From positions 20,574 to 82,125 of the forward strand of contig NZ_BOVL01000020.1 in assembly GCF_019972155.1 (NCBI RefSeq): a DNA stretch of 61,552 nt, read 5' to 3'. Each line of letters starts with the position of its first letter. The first letter of the stretch is position 1. This DNA is from Bradyrhizobium sp. RD5-C2. GTDB lineage: Bacteria; Pseudomonadota; Alphaproteobacteria; Rhizobiales; Xanthobacteraceae. A program made the position numbers and the translations under genes. The notes under the pieces were generated by a model that saw nothing but the letters and a program-made list of their open reading frames with translations, had not been told where the DNA came from and made no database searches. This document shows, piece after piece, positions 40,912-49,543 of the stretch.

Positions 40912-41265
40912 ATGCGCCCAAGAACCTTCGAAGCTCATTGCCTGCGCCTGCCCGCCGCCACCAAGGTGGTGCAATGGGAAGGCACGTCGGTGTTCAAGGT
41001 CGGCGGCAAGATGTTCGCGCTGGCCGGCGGCTTCGTCGCGAGCAGCGGCGGCTTCATGTTCAAGACCTCGAACATGGCCTATCAGCTTCTGATCGAGCAG
41101 GAGCTTGCGCGGCCGGCGCCGTATCTGGCGCGTGCCACATGGGTGCAATTGATCGGCAACGACGCCCTGCCCGACGCCGAGCTCAAGGCCTATCTCGATC
41201 AGGCGCATGCGCTTATCGCAGCCAAGCTGACGCGGAAGTCGCGCAAGGCGCTCGGGCTCGACTGA
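40912..41265 (+). CDS. MmcQ/YjbR family DNA-binding-fold protein
   Basis: A 117-residue protein of the MmcQ/YjbR family, with the double-wing 'CyaY-like' fold. It begins TFEAHCLRLPAAT, followed by VVQWEGTSVFKVGGKMFA, then the later YLARATWVQL and LDQAHALIAAKLTRKSRKAL tail. The ATG at 40879 is an alternative with 11 more codons, but the family N-terminus fits 40912 best. Function is unsettled; some members bind DNA weakly. Confidence 0.85.
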   Translation: MRPRTFEAHCLRLPAATKVVQWEGTSVFKVGGKMFALAGGFVASSGGFMFKTSNMAYQLLIEQELARPAPYLARATWVQLIGNDALPDAELKAYLDQAHALIAAKLTRKSRKALGLD

Positions 41266-41285
41266 TCGGCGCAGCGTGACGCTGT

Positions 41286-41852
41286 TCAGCCACCCAGCGG
41301 CTTGTCGGAATCGCCCGACAGCAATTTCGGAAACAGCTCCTTGAAGGCGAACTTGTCGTCGCCCTTGGCGCGCTCGAAGCGCAGCACGACGTCGAACCGG
41401 CTGCTCTCCCATTTGGTGGGCAGCTTGCCCTTGCTGACCGGGATCAGCGGCAGGATGTCTGCGATGATCGCCTTGTGCTCCCAGCACAGCAGCACGACGC
41501 CGTTCAGCGCCAGCAGCGCCTTGATCAGCGCCGGCTCATGACCTTTGCCAAAGTCTTCGTTGGGTGTCGCGCCAAGACGCGCCGCAAGCGCCACGATCGT
41601 CTCGGCGGGACGGCTGCTCGGGCCCCGGTTGGGCGCGGTGCCGGGCGTCGCGGCATAGATCGCGTCAGGTCTGGCATAGTCGCCCTTGGCGAGGTCGGTG
41701 CCAAACAATGCAGCCCATGCGCCGGCGCGCTGCCAGCCGCGGAGCACAAGTGACTCGGTATCGGACACACCGTCCACGGTGAAGCCAGGCCCCGGCCAGC
41801 CATCATCAGGCTTTTCGGCGTGACGGATGATGAAGAGCGTGAGCGCTTCCAT
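41286..41852 (-). CDS. histidine phosphatase family protein
   Basis: A 188-residue protein of the phosphoglycerate mutase-like branch. The catalytic start is LFIIRHAEKP with His11, and the second histidine is in LLCWEHKAIIADI. An arginine-bearing R-P-A-E-T segment (SSRPAETIVALA) lies in the usual place for the branch-1 core. It probably hydrolyses a phosphomonoester. It is convergent with MmcQ. Confidence 0.85.
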   Translation of the reverse strand: MEALTLFIIRHAEKPDDGWPGPGFTVDGVSDTESLVLRGWQRAGAWAALFGTDLAKGDYARPDAIYAATPGTAPNRGPSSRPAETIVALAARLGATPNEDFGKGHEPALIKALLALNGVVLLCWEHKAIIADILPLIPVSKGKLPTKWESSRFDVVLRFERAKGDDKFAFKELFPKLLSGDSDKPLGG

Positions 41853-41935
41853 GGCGTCCTCTCCGGCGAAGATGAGTTGCTGGCAACGGCAATTTCGATC
41901 CTACGCTGGCGGCATGCTCCCCGTCATGAACGGCG

Positions 41936-42901
41936 TCACAATTTGCGAAAACTCGCGCGGTACTGCGCCGGCGACACGCCGAGCCGCTCGGTGAACACGA
42001 TGCGCATCCGGTCGGCCGAGCCGAAGCCGCAGTCGAAACCAACCGCCTTGAGCGGCCGGTCCGAGCCCTCGAGCAGCCGGCGCGCGGCGTCGACCCGCGC
42101 GCGTTCGACGAATTCGTGCGGCGTGATGCCGGTCTCCTGCGCGAAGGCGCGGCCGAAATTGCGCACGCTCATGCCGACGGCCTCGGCCAGCGATTGCAGG
42201 GTGTGGCGCTCGCCGACACGCTGCATGACATGCGCCTGCGCGCGCGCGATCGGCGAATCCTCGTCGACCGGCGCGGTGAGATAGGGGCTGAACTGCGACT
42301 GCCCACCCTGGCGTTGCGCCACCACGACCAGCCGCTTGGCCACCGCGACCGCGACCTGCGGCCCATGACGCTCGGCGACCAGCGCGAGCCCGAGATCGAT
42401 GCCCGCGGTGACGCCGGCGGAGGTCATCAGTCTGCCGTCGCGAATGTAGATCCGGTCGAAGATCACCTCGGCATCCGGAAAGCACGCCGCGAGATGCTGC
42501 GCGTTCTGCCAATGCGTCGTCACCTTGTGACCGTCGAGAAGCCCGGCATGGCCGAGCGCGAAGGCGCCGGTGCAGATCGAACCGTAGAGCTCGGCGCGCG
42601 CCGGCGCGCCGCGCAGCCACTGCGTCAGCGCCGGATCCGGCTCGGCATCGGGCAATGCCGGCCCGCCGGCGACGAGCAGGATGTCGAACTTCTCGTTTGC
42701 CTCGTCGAAACTGAGGTCGGCCGATATCTTCATGCCGTTCGATGCGCGCAGCGGTTCGCGGCTGGCCCCGACCAGCACCGTCTCATAGCCGTCGCCATCA
42801 GCGACAAAACCGTTGGTCTCCGCGAACACATCGACCGGACCGGCGACATCCAGCGCCTGAACCCCTTCGTGAATCGCGATCGCCACTTTCTGAACCGCCA
42901 T
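41936..42901 (-). CDS. GlxA family regulator (DJ-1/PfpI plus AraC HTH)
   Basis: A 321-residue transcriptional regulator. Residues 1-190 have the DJ-1/PfpI-like fold (VAIAIHEGVQALDVAGPVDVF, SICTGAFALGHAGLLDG), where the nucleophile-elbow Cys is kept but the fold acts as a sensor. Residues 215-321 are an AraC-type double HTH (LQSLAEAVGMSVRNFGRAF, AVGFDCGFGSADRMRIVF). Such regulators often control catabolic genes close by. The divergent HD-domain gene is 210 bp away. Confidence 0.92.
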   Translation of the reverse strand: MAVQKVAIAIHEGVQALDVAGPVDVFAETNGFVADGDGYETVLVGASREPLRASNGMKISADLSFDEANEKFDILLVAGGPALPDAEPDPALTQWLRGAPARAELYGSICTGAFALGHAGLLDGHKVTTHWQNAQHLAACFPDAEVIFDRIYIRDGRLMTSAGVTAGIDLGLALVAERHGPQVAVAVAKRLVVVAQRQGGQSQFSPYLTAPVDEDSPIARAQAHVMQRVGERHTLQSLAEAVGMSVRNFGRAFAQETGITPHEFVERARVDAARRLLEGSDRPLKAVGFDCGFGSADRMRIVFTERLGVSPAQYRASFRKL

Positions 42902-43111
42902 ACCTTCTCCCTGCCCGCTGGCGCGAAACGATGTCTCGTTGGCCCGATCCGGTGGCGCACGATCGTTGCGGGATCAGGCCGAGACGGGCGACAAACACAC
43001 CACGGTTCACGCCACCAGGCGATCCGGACACACCACAGAGACGAGCGCCGGCGCGCCCCGCGTGTTTCGTACGCCACGGCATCGTCTTGCCATATCGAGG
43101 AGCGTCTTGAA

Positions 43112-43753
43112 ATGACCGAGATCATCGCCGGCATCCATGTACCCGACAGCGCCATGGCCCGCGCCGCCACCCAGCTGGTGCGCGATACCGAGGACGACCT
43201 GCTCTACAATCACAGCCGCCGCGTGTTCTTCTGGGGCGCGCTCACCGGCAATCGCCGCAAGCTAAAGTTCGATTCCGAGCTGCTCTATGTCGGCGCCATG
43301 TTCCACGACATGGGCCTCACCGCCAGGCATGCGAGCCCGGACCTGCGCTTCGAGGTCGACGGCGCCAACGCAGCGCGCGACTTCCTCAAGAGCTACGGCA
43401 TCGCCGAACGCGACGTCGATGACGTCTGGGCCTCGATCGCGCTGCACACCACGCCCGGCATCCCCGAGCATATGCGTCCGACCGTCGCGCTGGTCACCGC
43501 CGGCGTCGAGATGGACGTGCTCGGCATCGCCTATGACGATTTCTCGCACGAGCACCGCGACCATGTCTGCGCGCATCATCCGCGCGAGGCGAACTTCAAG
43601 GAGAACATCATCGATCATTTCGCGGCCGGCACCATCAAGAAGCCGCTGACCACCTTCGGCAACGTCAAGGCCGACGTGCTGGCGCTGAAGGACATGAACT
43701 ACGCACGGGTGAACTTCTGCTCGATCATCCTCGGTTCGAAATGGCCGACATGA
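43112..43753 (+). CDS. HD domain-containing protein
   Basis: A 213-residue metal-dependent phosphohydrolase-like protein. The first His is in LYNHSRRVFFWG, the HD pair is MFHDMGLT (H65, D66), and further ligands are expected in IALHTTPGIPEHM and EHRDHVCAHHPRE. It resembles cyanamide hydratase-like or generic HD hydrolases. GAGGAG precedes the start. It is followed by dps after 41 nt in a likely operon. Confidence 0.88.
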   Translation: MTEIIAGIHVPDSAMARAATQLVRDTEDDLLYNHSRRVFFWGALTGNRRKLKFDSELLYVGAMFHDMGLTARHASPDLRFEVDGANAARDFLKSYGIAERDVDDVWASIALHTTPGIPEHMRPTVALVTAGVEMDVLGIAYDDFSHEHRDHVCAHHPREANFKENIIDHFAAGTIKKPLTTFGNVKADVLALKDMNYARVNFCSIILGSKWPT

Positions 43754-43794
43754 CCGCGCGCCGAATTTCAATCCGAACCGCGAAGGAGAACACC

Positions 43795-44274
43795 ATGACC
43801 ATCGCCGTTAACACCGGCTTCGCCGAGGCCGAGCGGACCAACATCGCGGCGGCGCTCTCGACGGTGCTGGCCGACACCTACGCGCTGTACCTGAAGACGC
43901 ATGGTTACCACTGGAACGTCACGGGTCCGACGTTCCATGCCCTGCACACGCTGTTCGAAGGGCAGTATCGGGAGGAATGGCAAGCGCTCGACGATATCGC
44001 CGAGCGGATCCGCGCCCTCGGCGAACTGGTGCCGCAGACCTATTCCGCATTCGCCAAGCTCACGGCGATCAAGGACGGCTATGCTAGCCTCGACTCCGAT
44101 GCGATGGTGGCCGAACTGCTGCATGACAACGAGACCGCCGTGAGGACCATCCGCGATGCATTCACCGTCGCCGAGTCCGCCGGCGATCAGGCGACGATGG
44201 ACATGCTCAACGTCCGCGCCACTGCACACGAGAAGCACGCCTGGATGCTGCGCGCGACGCTCGACGTCAAATGA
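43795..44274 (+). CDS. dps: DNA-protecting ferritin-like protein Dps
   Basis: A 159-residue Dps. The ferroxidase segment THGYHWNVTGPTFHALHTLFEGQYREEWQALDDIAERI contains the family's His, His, Asp and Glu ligands (split here for reading). ATG follows AAGGAG with the proper gap. The dodecamer oxidises Fe(II) with hydrogen peroxide and coats DNA under starvation or oxidative stress. The N-terminal tail is short and poor in lysine, so DNA binding may be weak. Confidence 0.95.
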   Translation: MTIAVNTGFAEAERTNIAAALSTVLADTYALYLKTHGYHWNVTGPTFHALHTLFEGQYREEWQALDDIAERIRALGELVPQTYSAFAKLTAIKDGYASLDSDAMVAELLHDNETAVRTIRDAFTVAESAGDQATMDMLNVRATAHEKHAWMLRATLDVK

Positions 44275-44306
44275 CCGAACCGACTGAGCCGCACGAACGT
44301 GCCGGT

Positions 44307-44759
44307 TCAGGCGTGCGGACCGCGGTCAGGGCCTGGAGCTCGCCCAGCGGCCGCGAGCGCGAGCCTGGCAAGGTAGTGCGTCCAACCCTTGCTATGGCTC
44401 GCGCACTGTTCAGCGTTGGGCAATCCGCTATGGGTCATCCGCAGCAGCGTGCCGCTGTCCTTGTTGATCAGGTCGATCTCGATCAGGCTCGATCCCGGCG
44501 GCACTTCCGCGCCGCCCTCCCAGCCGAAACTGTAGGCAAGACGATGCACCGGGACGACCTCGCGGAACGCGCCGCGCGCAGCGCGGTCGCGGTCGTCGCC
44601 GAGGCCCTTGAGCAGATAGAGGCCACCGGGATGCAGCTCGGTCTCGGCCTCGAGCCCCATCCAGCTCACGATCTTCTGCGGATCGGTCAGGAAGGCGAAC
44701 ACGGTTGCGGGCGGCGCTGCGATCTGGATCTCGCGTTGAACGATGAAGGCTTCAGTCAT
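44307..44759 (-). CDS. SRPBCC/AHSA1 family protein
   Basis: A 150-residue START-like (Bet v 1 fold) protein. It begins IVQREIQIAAPPATVFAFLT, then WMGLEAETELHPGG and a C-terminal KGWTHYLARL helix, all typical of AHSA1/SRPBCC. The cavity usually binds small hydrophobic ligands. ATG 44759 is chosen because it has GGAG upstream; an in-frame ATG at 44774 is an alternative. It is convergent with dps and divergent from the cyclase gene. Confidence 0.88.
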   Translation of the reverse strand: MTEAFIVQREIQIAAPPATVFAFLTDPQKIVSWMGLEAETELHPGGLYLLKGLGDDRDRAARGAFREVVPVHRLAYSFGWEGGAEVPPGSSLIEIDLINKDSGTLLRMTHSGLPNAEQCASHSKGWTHYLARLALAAAGRAPGPDRGPHA

Positions 44760-44800
44760 CGATCCATTCTCCATTGACGGTGGGTCTTCAGGGATAATTC

Positions 44801-45928
44801 GTGACAAGGGTGGCGCATCAACCCCATGATGGGGTGATGCAATTGTCCTCGACACTGAGCTGGCTGGTCGACGCCGCGGCCGAGACCGCGAGCGCCAACC
44901 GGTTGCTGGCGGATCTGGGTCATCATCTTATCACGGATGGCCTGCCGCTTGCCGGCGGTGCGCTCACGCTCGAAGTTCCGCACCCGCTGATCGCAAGGCG
45001 CACCTGGCTGTGGCGCGCCGGCAATGGCGAGGTCATCGAGGCGCTCGGCTTCGCGCCGGAACAACCCTTTGCCATGCCCGGTATGGTCGGATCCGGCGAT
45101 GCCGGCCGGCGCTGGCTCGCTGGCCTCGCACCCGGCCCGATCCATGAGGACACGATCGGAACGCGGCCGGATGGCCCGACCCTCGGCTGGATCGGGACCC
45201 GCGCCTTCACGCCGGCCGAGGCGGATCAATTGCGCGAGGCGGCGCGCTTCACGGCCGCACCGCTCGCCGCGCTCGCGGCGCGTGCGACATTGACGGCTGC
45301 GCTGGAGGCCTATCTCGGCCGGCGCAGCGCGGCGCGCGTGCTGGCATCGCCGTTGCGGCGCAACACCGGCGAAACCATCCGGGCGGCGCTGCTGTTTGCC
45401 GATCTGCGCGGCTTCACCGCGCTCTCCGAAAGCCATCCGCCTGCCGAGGTGATCGCGGCTCTCGACGCCTGGTTCGACCGCATCGCCGGCGCGATCCACG
45501 CCTTCGGCGGCGAGGTGTTGAAATTCATCGGCGACGGGCTGCTCGCGATCTTTCCGGTCACGACCAGCGCGCGCAGCGCTTCCGAGGCGGCATTGCGCGC
45601 GGTGTCGGCGGCCCGCGTCGGCATGGCGCATCTCGATACCGAGCGGCGCGGGCACGGCCTGCCGCCACTGCCGTTCGGCGTGGCGCTGCATCTCGGCGAG
45701 GTGCATTGGGGCAATATCGGCGCTGCCGACCGCCTCGACTTCACCGCGATCGGCGCGGCGGTCAATCTGGTCAGCCGGCTGGAAGGCCTGTGCAAGCCGC
45801 TCGAGCAGGCCGTGCTGGTCTCGGGGGCACTCGCCGCCGAGACCGAGACGCCGCTGGTCGCGCTCGGCACCCATGAGCTGCGCGGCATCGCGCGGCCCTG
45901 CGCGGTCTTCACGCTGCCGGAGGGATGA
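44801..45928 (+). CDS. class III adenylate/guanylate cyclase
   Basis: A 375-residue soluble protein. The C-terminal cyclase domain starts around residue 195: ALLFADLRGFTALSE (metal Asp), FGGEVLKFIGDGLLAIFP (second Asp), VALHLGEVHWGNIGA, then DFTAIGAAVNLVSRLEGLCK. The N-terminal 180 residues have no domain I recognise and may be a sensor. GTG 44801 follows AGGGA at a good distance, while ATG 44837 is an alternative. It makes cAMP or cGMP; rhizobial genomes carry many such genes. Confidence 0.9.
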   Translation: MTRVAHQPHDGVMQLSSTLSWLVDAAAETASANRLLADLGHHLITDGLPLAGGALTLEVPHPLIARRTWLWRAGNGEVIEALGFAPEQPFAMPGMVGSGDAGRRWLAGLAPGPIHEDTIGTRPDGPTLGWIGTRAFTPAEADQLREAARFTAAPLAALAARATLTAALEAYLGRRSAARVLASPLRRNTGETIRAALLFADLRGFTALSESHPPAEVIAALDAWFDRIAGAIHAFGGEVLKFIGDGLLAIFPVTTSARSASEAALRAVSAARVGMAHLDTERRGHGLPPLPFGVALHLGEVHWGNIGAADRLDFTAIGAAVNLVSRLEGLCKPLEQAVLVSGALAAETETPLVALGTHELRGIARPCAVFTLPEG

Positions 45929-45933
45929 GCCGG

Positions 45934-46185
45934 TCATCGGAACAGGCGCAACCACGGCGCCAGATGAAACGCGCTCATCAGCGCGTACATCGGCACCATC
46001 CCCTGCAACGAGAGCGGTCCCTGCATGGCGCCACAGATCATGTCGGCAGGCGCCAGCGCCGCTACCAGCGCCATCACGGCGAAGGTCGGCGCCGCCGCCA
46101 GCGACAGCCAGCGCGCGAACATGGCACCGCGGCCACTGATGCACCCTTTCAACCAATCCTCATGTGTCTCGATTCCGGTCATCAT
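45934..46185 (-). CDS. small membrane protein, hypothetical
   Basis: An 83-residue protein. After a polar N-terminus with two possible redox cysteines (KGCISGRG, later ICGAMQ), it has a strong hydrophobic helix (LSLAAAPTFAVMALVAAL) and a second weaker one near the C-terminus (MVPMYALMSAFHLAPWL). ATG 46185 has AGAGAG upstream. I recognise no family with confidence. It is convergent with the cyclase and divergent from the HTH gene. Confidence 0.6.
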   Translation of the reverse strand: MMTGIETHEDWLKGCISGRGAMFARWLSLAAAPTFAVMALVAALAPADMICGAMQGPLSLQGMVPMYALMSAFHLAPWLRLFR

Positions 46186-46274
46186 TCGATCTCTCTGGAG
46201 ATGATCCATGTCGTCATGTGCTAGGTTAGGAGCAGGCCTCGGAGGGCGAGAGTGACAAGTGTGTCGGGATTCGA

Positions 46275-47495
46275 ATGGACTCGCTGATTACCGCTGCGGC
46301 GCGCGCGCTCGCGGCGGGTGATCCCCTCGGCGCACTGAAACGGGTGGCCCTGCGCGACGATGCGCCGGCGCTGGCGCTGCGCGGCATCGCGATGGCCCGG
46401 CTCGGCGATTTCACCCGCGCCAAGGAGCTGTTGCGGCGCGCGGGCCGCGCCTTCGGTCCGCGTGAAGCCATCGCGCGTGCGCGCTGCGTGGTCGCCGAAG
46501 CGGAGATCGCGCTGGTGTCGCGCGACCTGTCCTTTCCCAGCAAGAGCCTCGCCGCGGCGCGCGCGACGCTCGCGGCGCGCGGCGACGCGCTCAACGCAGC
46601 ACACGCCGGCTATCTCGAAATCCGCCGCCTGCTCTTGATCGGGAGCCTCGATGCGGCCGAGCGCATGCTTGATGACCTCGACCCGGCGCCCTTCCCGCCG
46701 GCGCTGCGGGTCGGACATGAACTGGTCGTCGCCGGGATCGCGATGCGGCGGCTGCGGACCAAGCCGGCCCGCGAGGCGCTGGCACGGGCAAGGGATGCCG
46801 CGCGTCGCGCCGGCATCGCCGAGCTTGCAGCCGAGGTCGAAAGCACCGCGAACCTGCTCGCCACACCGGCGGCGCGCCTGATCGCGCGCGGCCAGGAGCG
46901 GCCGCTGCTGCTCGCGGAGGTCGAGGCCCTGATGGGATCGAAGGCGCTCGTCGTCGACGCCTGCCGCTACGTGGTGCGCGATAGCGGCACCACGGTCTCG
47001 CTGACGCGGCGGCCGGTGCTGTTCGCGCTCGCCCGCGCGCTCGGCGAAGCCTGGCCGCAGGACGTGTCGCGCGGCATGCTGATCGCACGCGCGTTTCGCG
47101 GCAAGCACGCCGATGAATCGCACCGTGCGCGGCTGCGGGTCGAGATCGGACGGCTGCGCCGGGCCTTGCTGCCGCTCGCCGATCTCAGCGCGACGCCCGA
47201 TGGCTTCGTGCTGGAGCCGCGTGGCCGCCGCGAGGTCACCGTGCTGGCGCTGCCGGTCGAGGAGGAACACGCGGCGGTGCTGGCCTTCCTCGCCGACGGC
47301 GAGGCCTGGTCGAGTTCGGCGCTCTCGGTGGCGCTGGGGGCAAGCCAGCGCACCGTGCAGCGCGCGCTCGACGCCCTGGCCGCCACGGGCAAGGTGCAGT
47401 CGGTCGGCCGCGCCCGCGCCCGGCGCTGGATGACGCCCCCGGTGCCGGGATTCACGACGACGTTGTTACTCCCTGCCCCGCTGCCGAACGGCTAG
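46275..47495 (+). CDS. helix-turn-helix protein with helical repeat N-terminus
   Basis: A 406-residue protein. Residues 1-200 are alanine- and arginine-rich helices arranged like TPR (ALALRGIAMARLGDFTRAKELL, AGYLEIRRLLLIGSLDAAERML). A winged-helix-like region with SLTRRPVLFALARALGEAW follows at about 245, and a second HTH (SSSALSVALGASQRTVQRALDALAATGKV) lies near the C-terminus. It appears to be a transcriptional regulator. Target unknown. Confidence 0.7.
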   Translation: MDSLITAAARALAAGDPLGALKRVALRDDAPALALRGIAMARLGDFTRAKELLRRAGRAFGPREAIARARCVVAEAEIALVSRDLSFPSKSLAAARATLAARGDALNAAHAGYLEIRRLLLIGSLDAAERMLDDLDPAPFPPALRVGHELVVAGIAMRRLRTKPAREALARARDAARRAGIAELAAEVESTANLLATPAARLIARGQERPLLLAEVEALMGSKALVVDACRYVVRDSGTTVSLTRRPVLFALARALGEAWPQDVSRGMLIARAFRGKHADESHRARLRVEIGRLRRALLPLADLSATPDGFVLEPRGRREVTVLALPVEEEHAAVLAFLADGEAWSSSALSVALGASQRTVQRALDALAATGKVQSVGRARARRWMTPPVPGFTTTLLLPAPLPNG

Positions 47496-47523
47496 CATCA
47501 AACCGCAGTCACAGGAGCGCCGC

Positions 47524-48168
47524 ATGAAGAAGTCCGAGGCCGAGATCATCCGGGAATATGCCTTCGAGGGCGTCGAGAGCGTGGGCGGCGTCAGCTTCGA
47601 CGGCGAGCAGGTCTGGTTCGCGGCCGGTGGCCGGCTGGTCGCCTTCGATCCCGACAGCGGCGACACCATCCGCACCCTCGACATCGCGGCCCATGCCGGC
47701 ACCGCCTTCGATGGCAAGCACCTCTATCAGATCGCCGAGGACCGCATCCTGAAGATCGAGCCGAACAGCGGACGCGTGGTATCGACGATCCCCTCGCCCG
47801 GCGGCGGCCGCGACTCAGGTCTTGCCTGGGCGGAAGGCTCGCTGTGGGTCGGCCAGTATCGCGACCGCACCATCGTTCAGGTCGATCCAGAAACCGGCAA
47901 GGTTTTGCGCACCATCGAAAGCAACCGGTTCGTCACCGGCGTCTCCTGGGTCGATGGCGAACTCTGGCACGGCACCTGGGAAGAGGACCAGAGCGACGTC
48001 CGCCGTATCGATCCGCAGAGCGGCGAGGTGATGGAACGACTGGAGATGCCGCAAGGCGTGTTCGTCTCCGGGCTCGAGTCCGACGGCAAGGACCGGTTCT
48101 TCTGCGGCAGCGGCTCGACCAACAACAAGGTGCGCGCGATCCGGCGGCCGAAGCGCAGCCGCGCGTGA
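47524..48168 (+). CDS. beta-propeller protein, glutamine cyclotransferase-like
   Basis: A 214-residue protein made of repeated four-strand blades, each with a V/L-x-x-I/L-D-P-x-S/T-G pattern (VAFDPDSGDTIRTL, LKIEPNSGRVVSTI, VQVDPETGKVLRTIES, RRIDPQSGEVMERL). This places it in the YVTN/glutamine cyclotransferase class. It has no signal peptide, so it acts in the cytoplasm. Enzymatic residues are not identified. It follows the HTH gene by 28 nt, in a likely operon. Confidence 0.75.
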   Translation: MKKSEAEIIREYAFEGVESVGGVSFDGEQVWFAAGGRLVAFDPDSGDTIRTLDIAAHAGTAFDGKHLYQIAEDRILKIEPNSGRVVSTIPSPGGGRDSGLAWAEGSLWVGQYRDRTIVQVDPETGKVLRTIESNRFVTGVSWVDGELWHGTWEEDQSDVRRIDPQSGEVMERLEMPQGVFVSGLESDGKDRFFCGSGSTNNKVRAIRRPKRSRA

Positions 48169-48196
48169 AGCAGACGGCTTCACGTGCGCACCGGAC

Positions 48197-49414
48197 TCAC
48201 GCCGGCGCGGGCACCGCCGAGGACCGCGCCGCCGCCATCGGCCGGAACGTCATCATGATCAGGAACGCGCCGAGGCCGACGGCCCACGAGCCGACATAGA
48301 GCCACGTATAGCTCGCAAAGGTGTCGTAGATCAGGCCGCCGGCCAAGGGGCCGGTCGCCATGCCGAGACTGCCGGCCATCGCGGTGCCGCCGATCACGGT
48401 GCCCAACATCCGCAGCGGAAAATTCTCGCGGATCAGCACGGAATACAGCGGCATGGTGCCGGCATAGATGAAGCCGAAGATCGCCGCGACCGCATAGAAC
48501 GCGGCCAGCTCGCGCACGAAGACGTAGCCGAGCGCGCCGAATGCCTGCGCCAGCAGCCCCAGCACCAGCACGCGCTTGGCGCCGAAGCGGTCGCCGAGCA
48601 GGCCGAAGGCGATGCGGCCGCCCATGCCGGCGAGCCCTTCCACGCTGTAGATCGTCACCGCCGCGACCATCGGAATGCCGCAGGTGACCGCGTAGCTCAC
48701 CGTGTGGATAATCGGCCCGGAATGGGTGGCGCAGCAGAAGAAATTGGTTGCGATCAGGATGATGAATTGCGGCGAGCGCAGCGCCTGCGCCAGCGACATC
48801 GGCGGCTCCCCGTTCGCGGTAGCCGCTTCGGCGTGGCCGCCTTGCAGCGCCGGCGGGCGGCGAACCAGGAACGAGACCGGGATCATGATCGCGCCGACCA
48901 CGCCTGAGATGATCAGCATCGACGTCCGCCAGTCATGGTGGGAGATCAGCCAGGCCGCGAGCGGCGACATCGTCATCGGCGCCATGCCCATGCCGGCCGA
49001 CACCAGCGAGACGGCGAGGCTGCGATGGGTGTCGAACCAGCCGGTGACGCAGGCCATCATCGGCGCGAAGATCGCCGCCGTCGCCGCGCCGACCAGCGCG
49101 CCGAAGAGAAGCTGAAATGCCAGCAGTGAGGGTGCCTGGCTTGCGAGCGCAAGGCTTGCCGCCAGCACGACCGATCCGGTCAGCACCACCGGGAGCGGCC
49201 CGAAGCGGTCGGACAGCGTGCCCCAGATCATGCTGGTGAAGGCCATCGCGAGGAAGCCGATCGTCATCGCGCTAGAGATGCCGGTCACCGACCAGCCGGT
49301 CTCCCGCGCCATCGGCTGCAGGAACACCGGCAGCGAGAACATGCCGCCGATCGCGACGCAGCCAAGCAGGCCGCCGGCCGCGACAATCACCCAGCGATAG
49401 GTCGAATTGGTCAT
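48197..49414 (-). CDS. MFS transporter (OFA/monocarboxylate-like)
   Basis: A 405-residue 12-helix carrier. The N-terminus RWVIVAAGGLLGCVAIGGMFSLPVF with METGW-like RETGWSVTGIS and the loop GTLSDRFGPLPVV match the oxalate/formate-antiporter (OFA) and monocarboxylate porter groups. The second half has LLGDRFGAKRVLVLG. It probably transports small organic acids. It is convergent with the beta-propeller gene and co-directional with the downstream binding-protein gene. Confidence 0.88.
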   Translation of the reverse strand: MTNSTYRWVIVAAGGLLGCVAIGGMFSLPVFLQPMARETGWSVTGISSAMTIGFLAMAFTSMIWGTLSDRFGPLPVVLTGSVVLAASLALASQAPSLLAFQLLFGALVGAATAAIFAPMMACVTGWFDTHRSLAVSLVSAGMGMAPMTMSPLAAWLISHHDWRTSMLIISGVVGAIMIPVSFLVRRPPALQGGHAEAATANGEPPMSLAQALRSPQFIILIATNFFCCATHSGPIIHTVSYAVTCGIPMVAAVTIYSVEGLAGMGGRIAFGLLGDRFGAKRVLVLGLLAQAFGALGYVFVRELAAFYAVAAIFGFIYAGTMPLYSVLIRENFPLRMLGTVIGGTAMAGSLGMATGPLAGGLIYDTFASYTWLYVGSWAVGLGAFLIMMTFRPMAAARSSAVPAPA

Positions 49415-49543
49415 TCCGGAACTCCCATGCAGTGCGTTCTGGCTGAAAGACGAACGGACCGGGATGGAACCGACAGCGGACGACCGCCCTAGCTCACTTT
49501 TTTGCGACCGTGGCGGCCTTCAAGGCTCATACGCGGCCTACCC

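Noticed and set aside
44756..46156. Minus-strand frame of 466 codons opposite the cyclase
   Set aside because: The plus-strand cyclase has complete metal-binding motifs; the minus reading is a low-complexity shadow.
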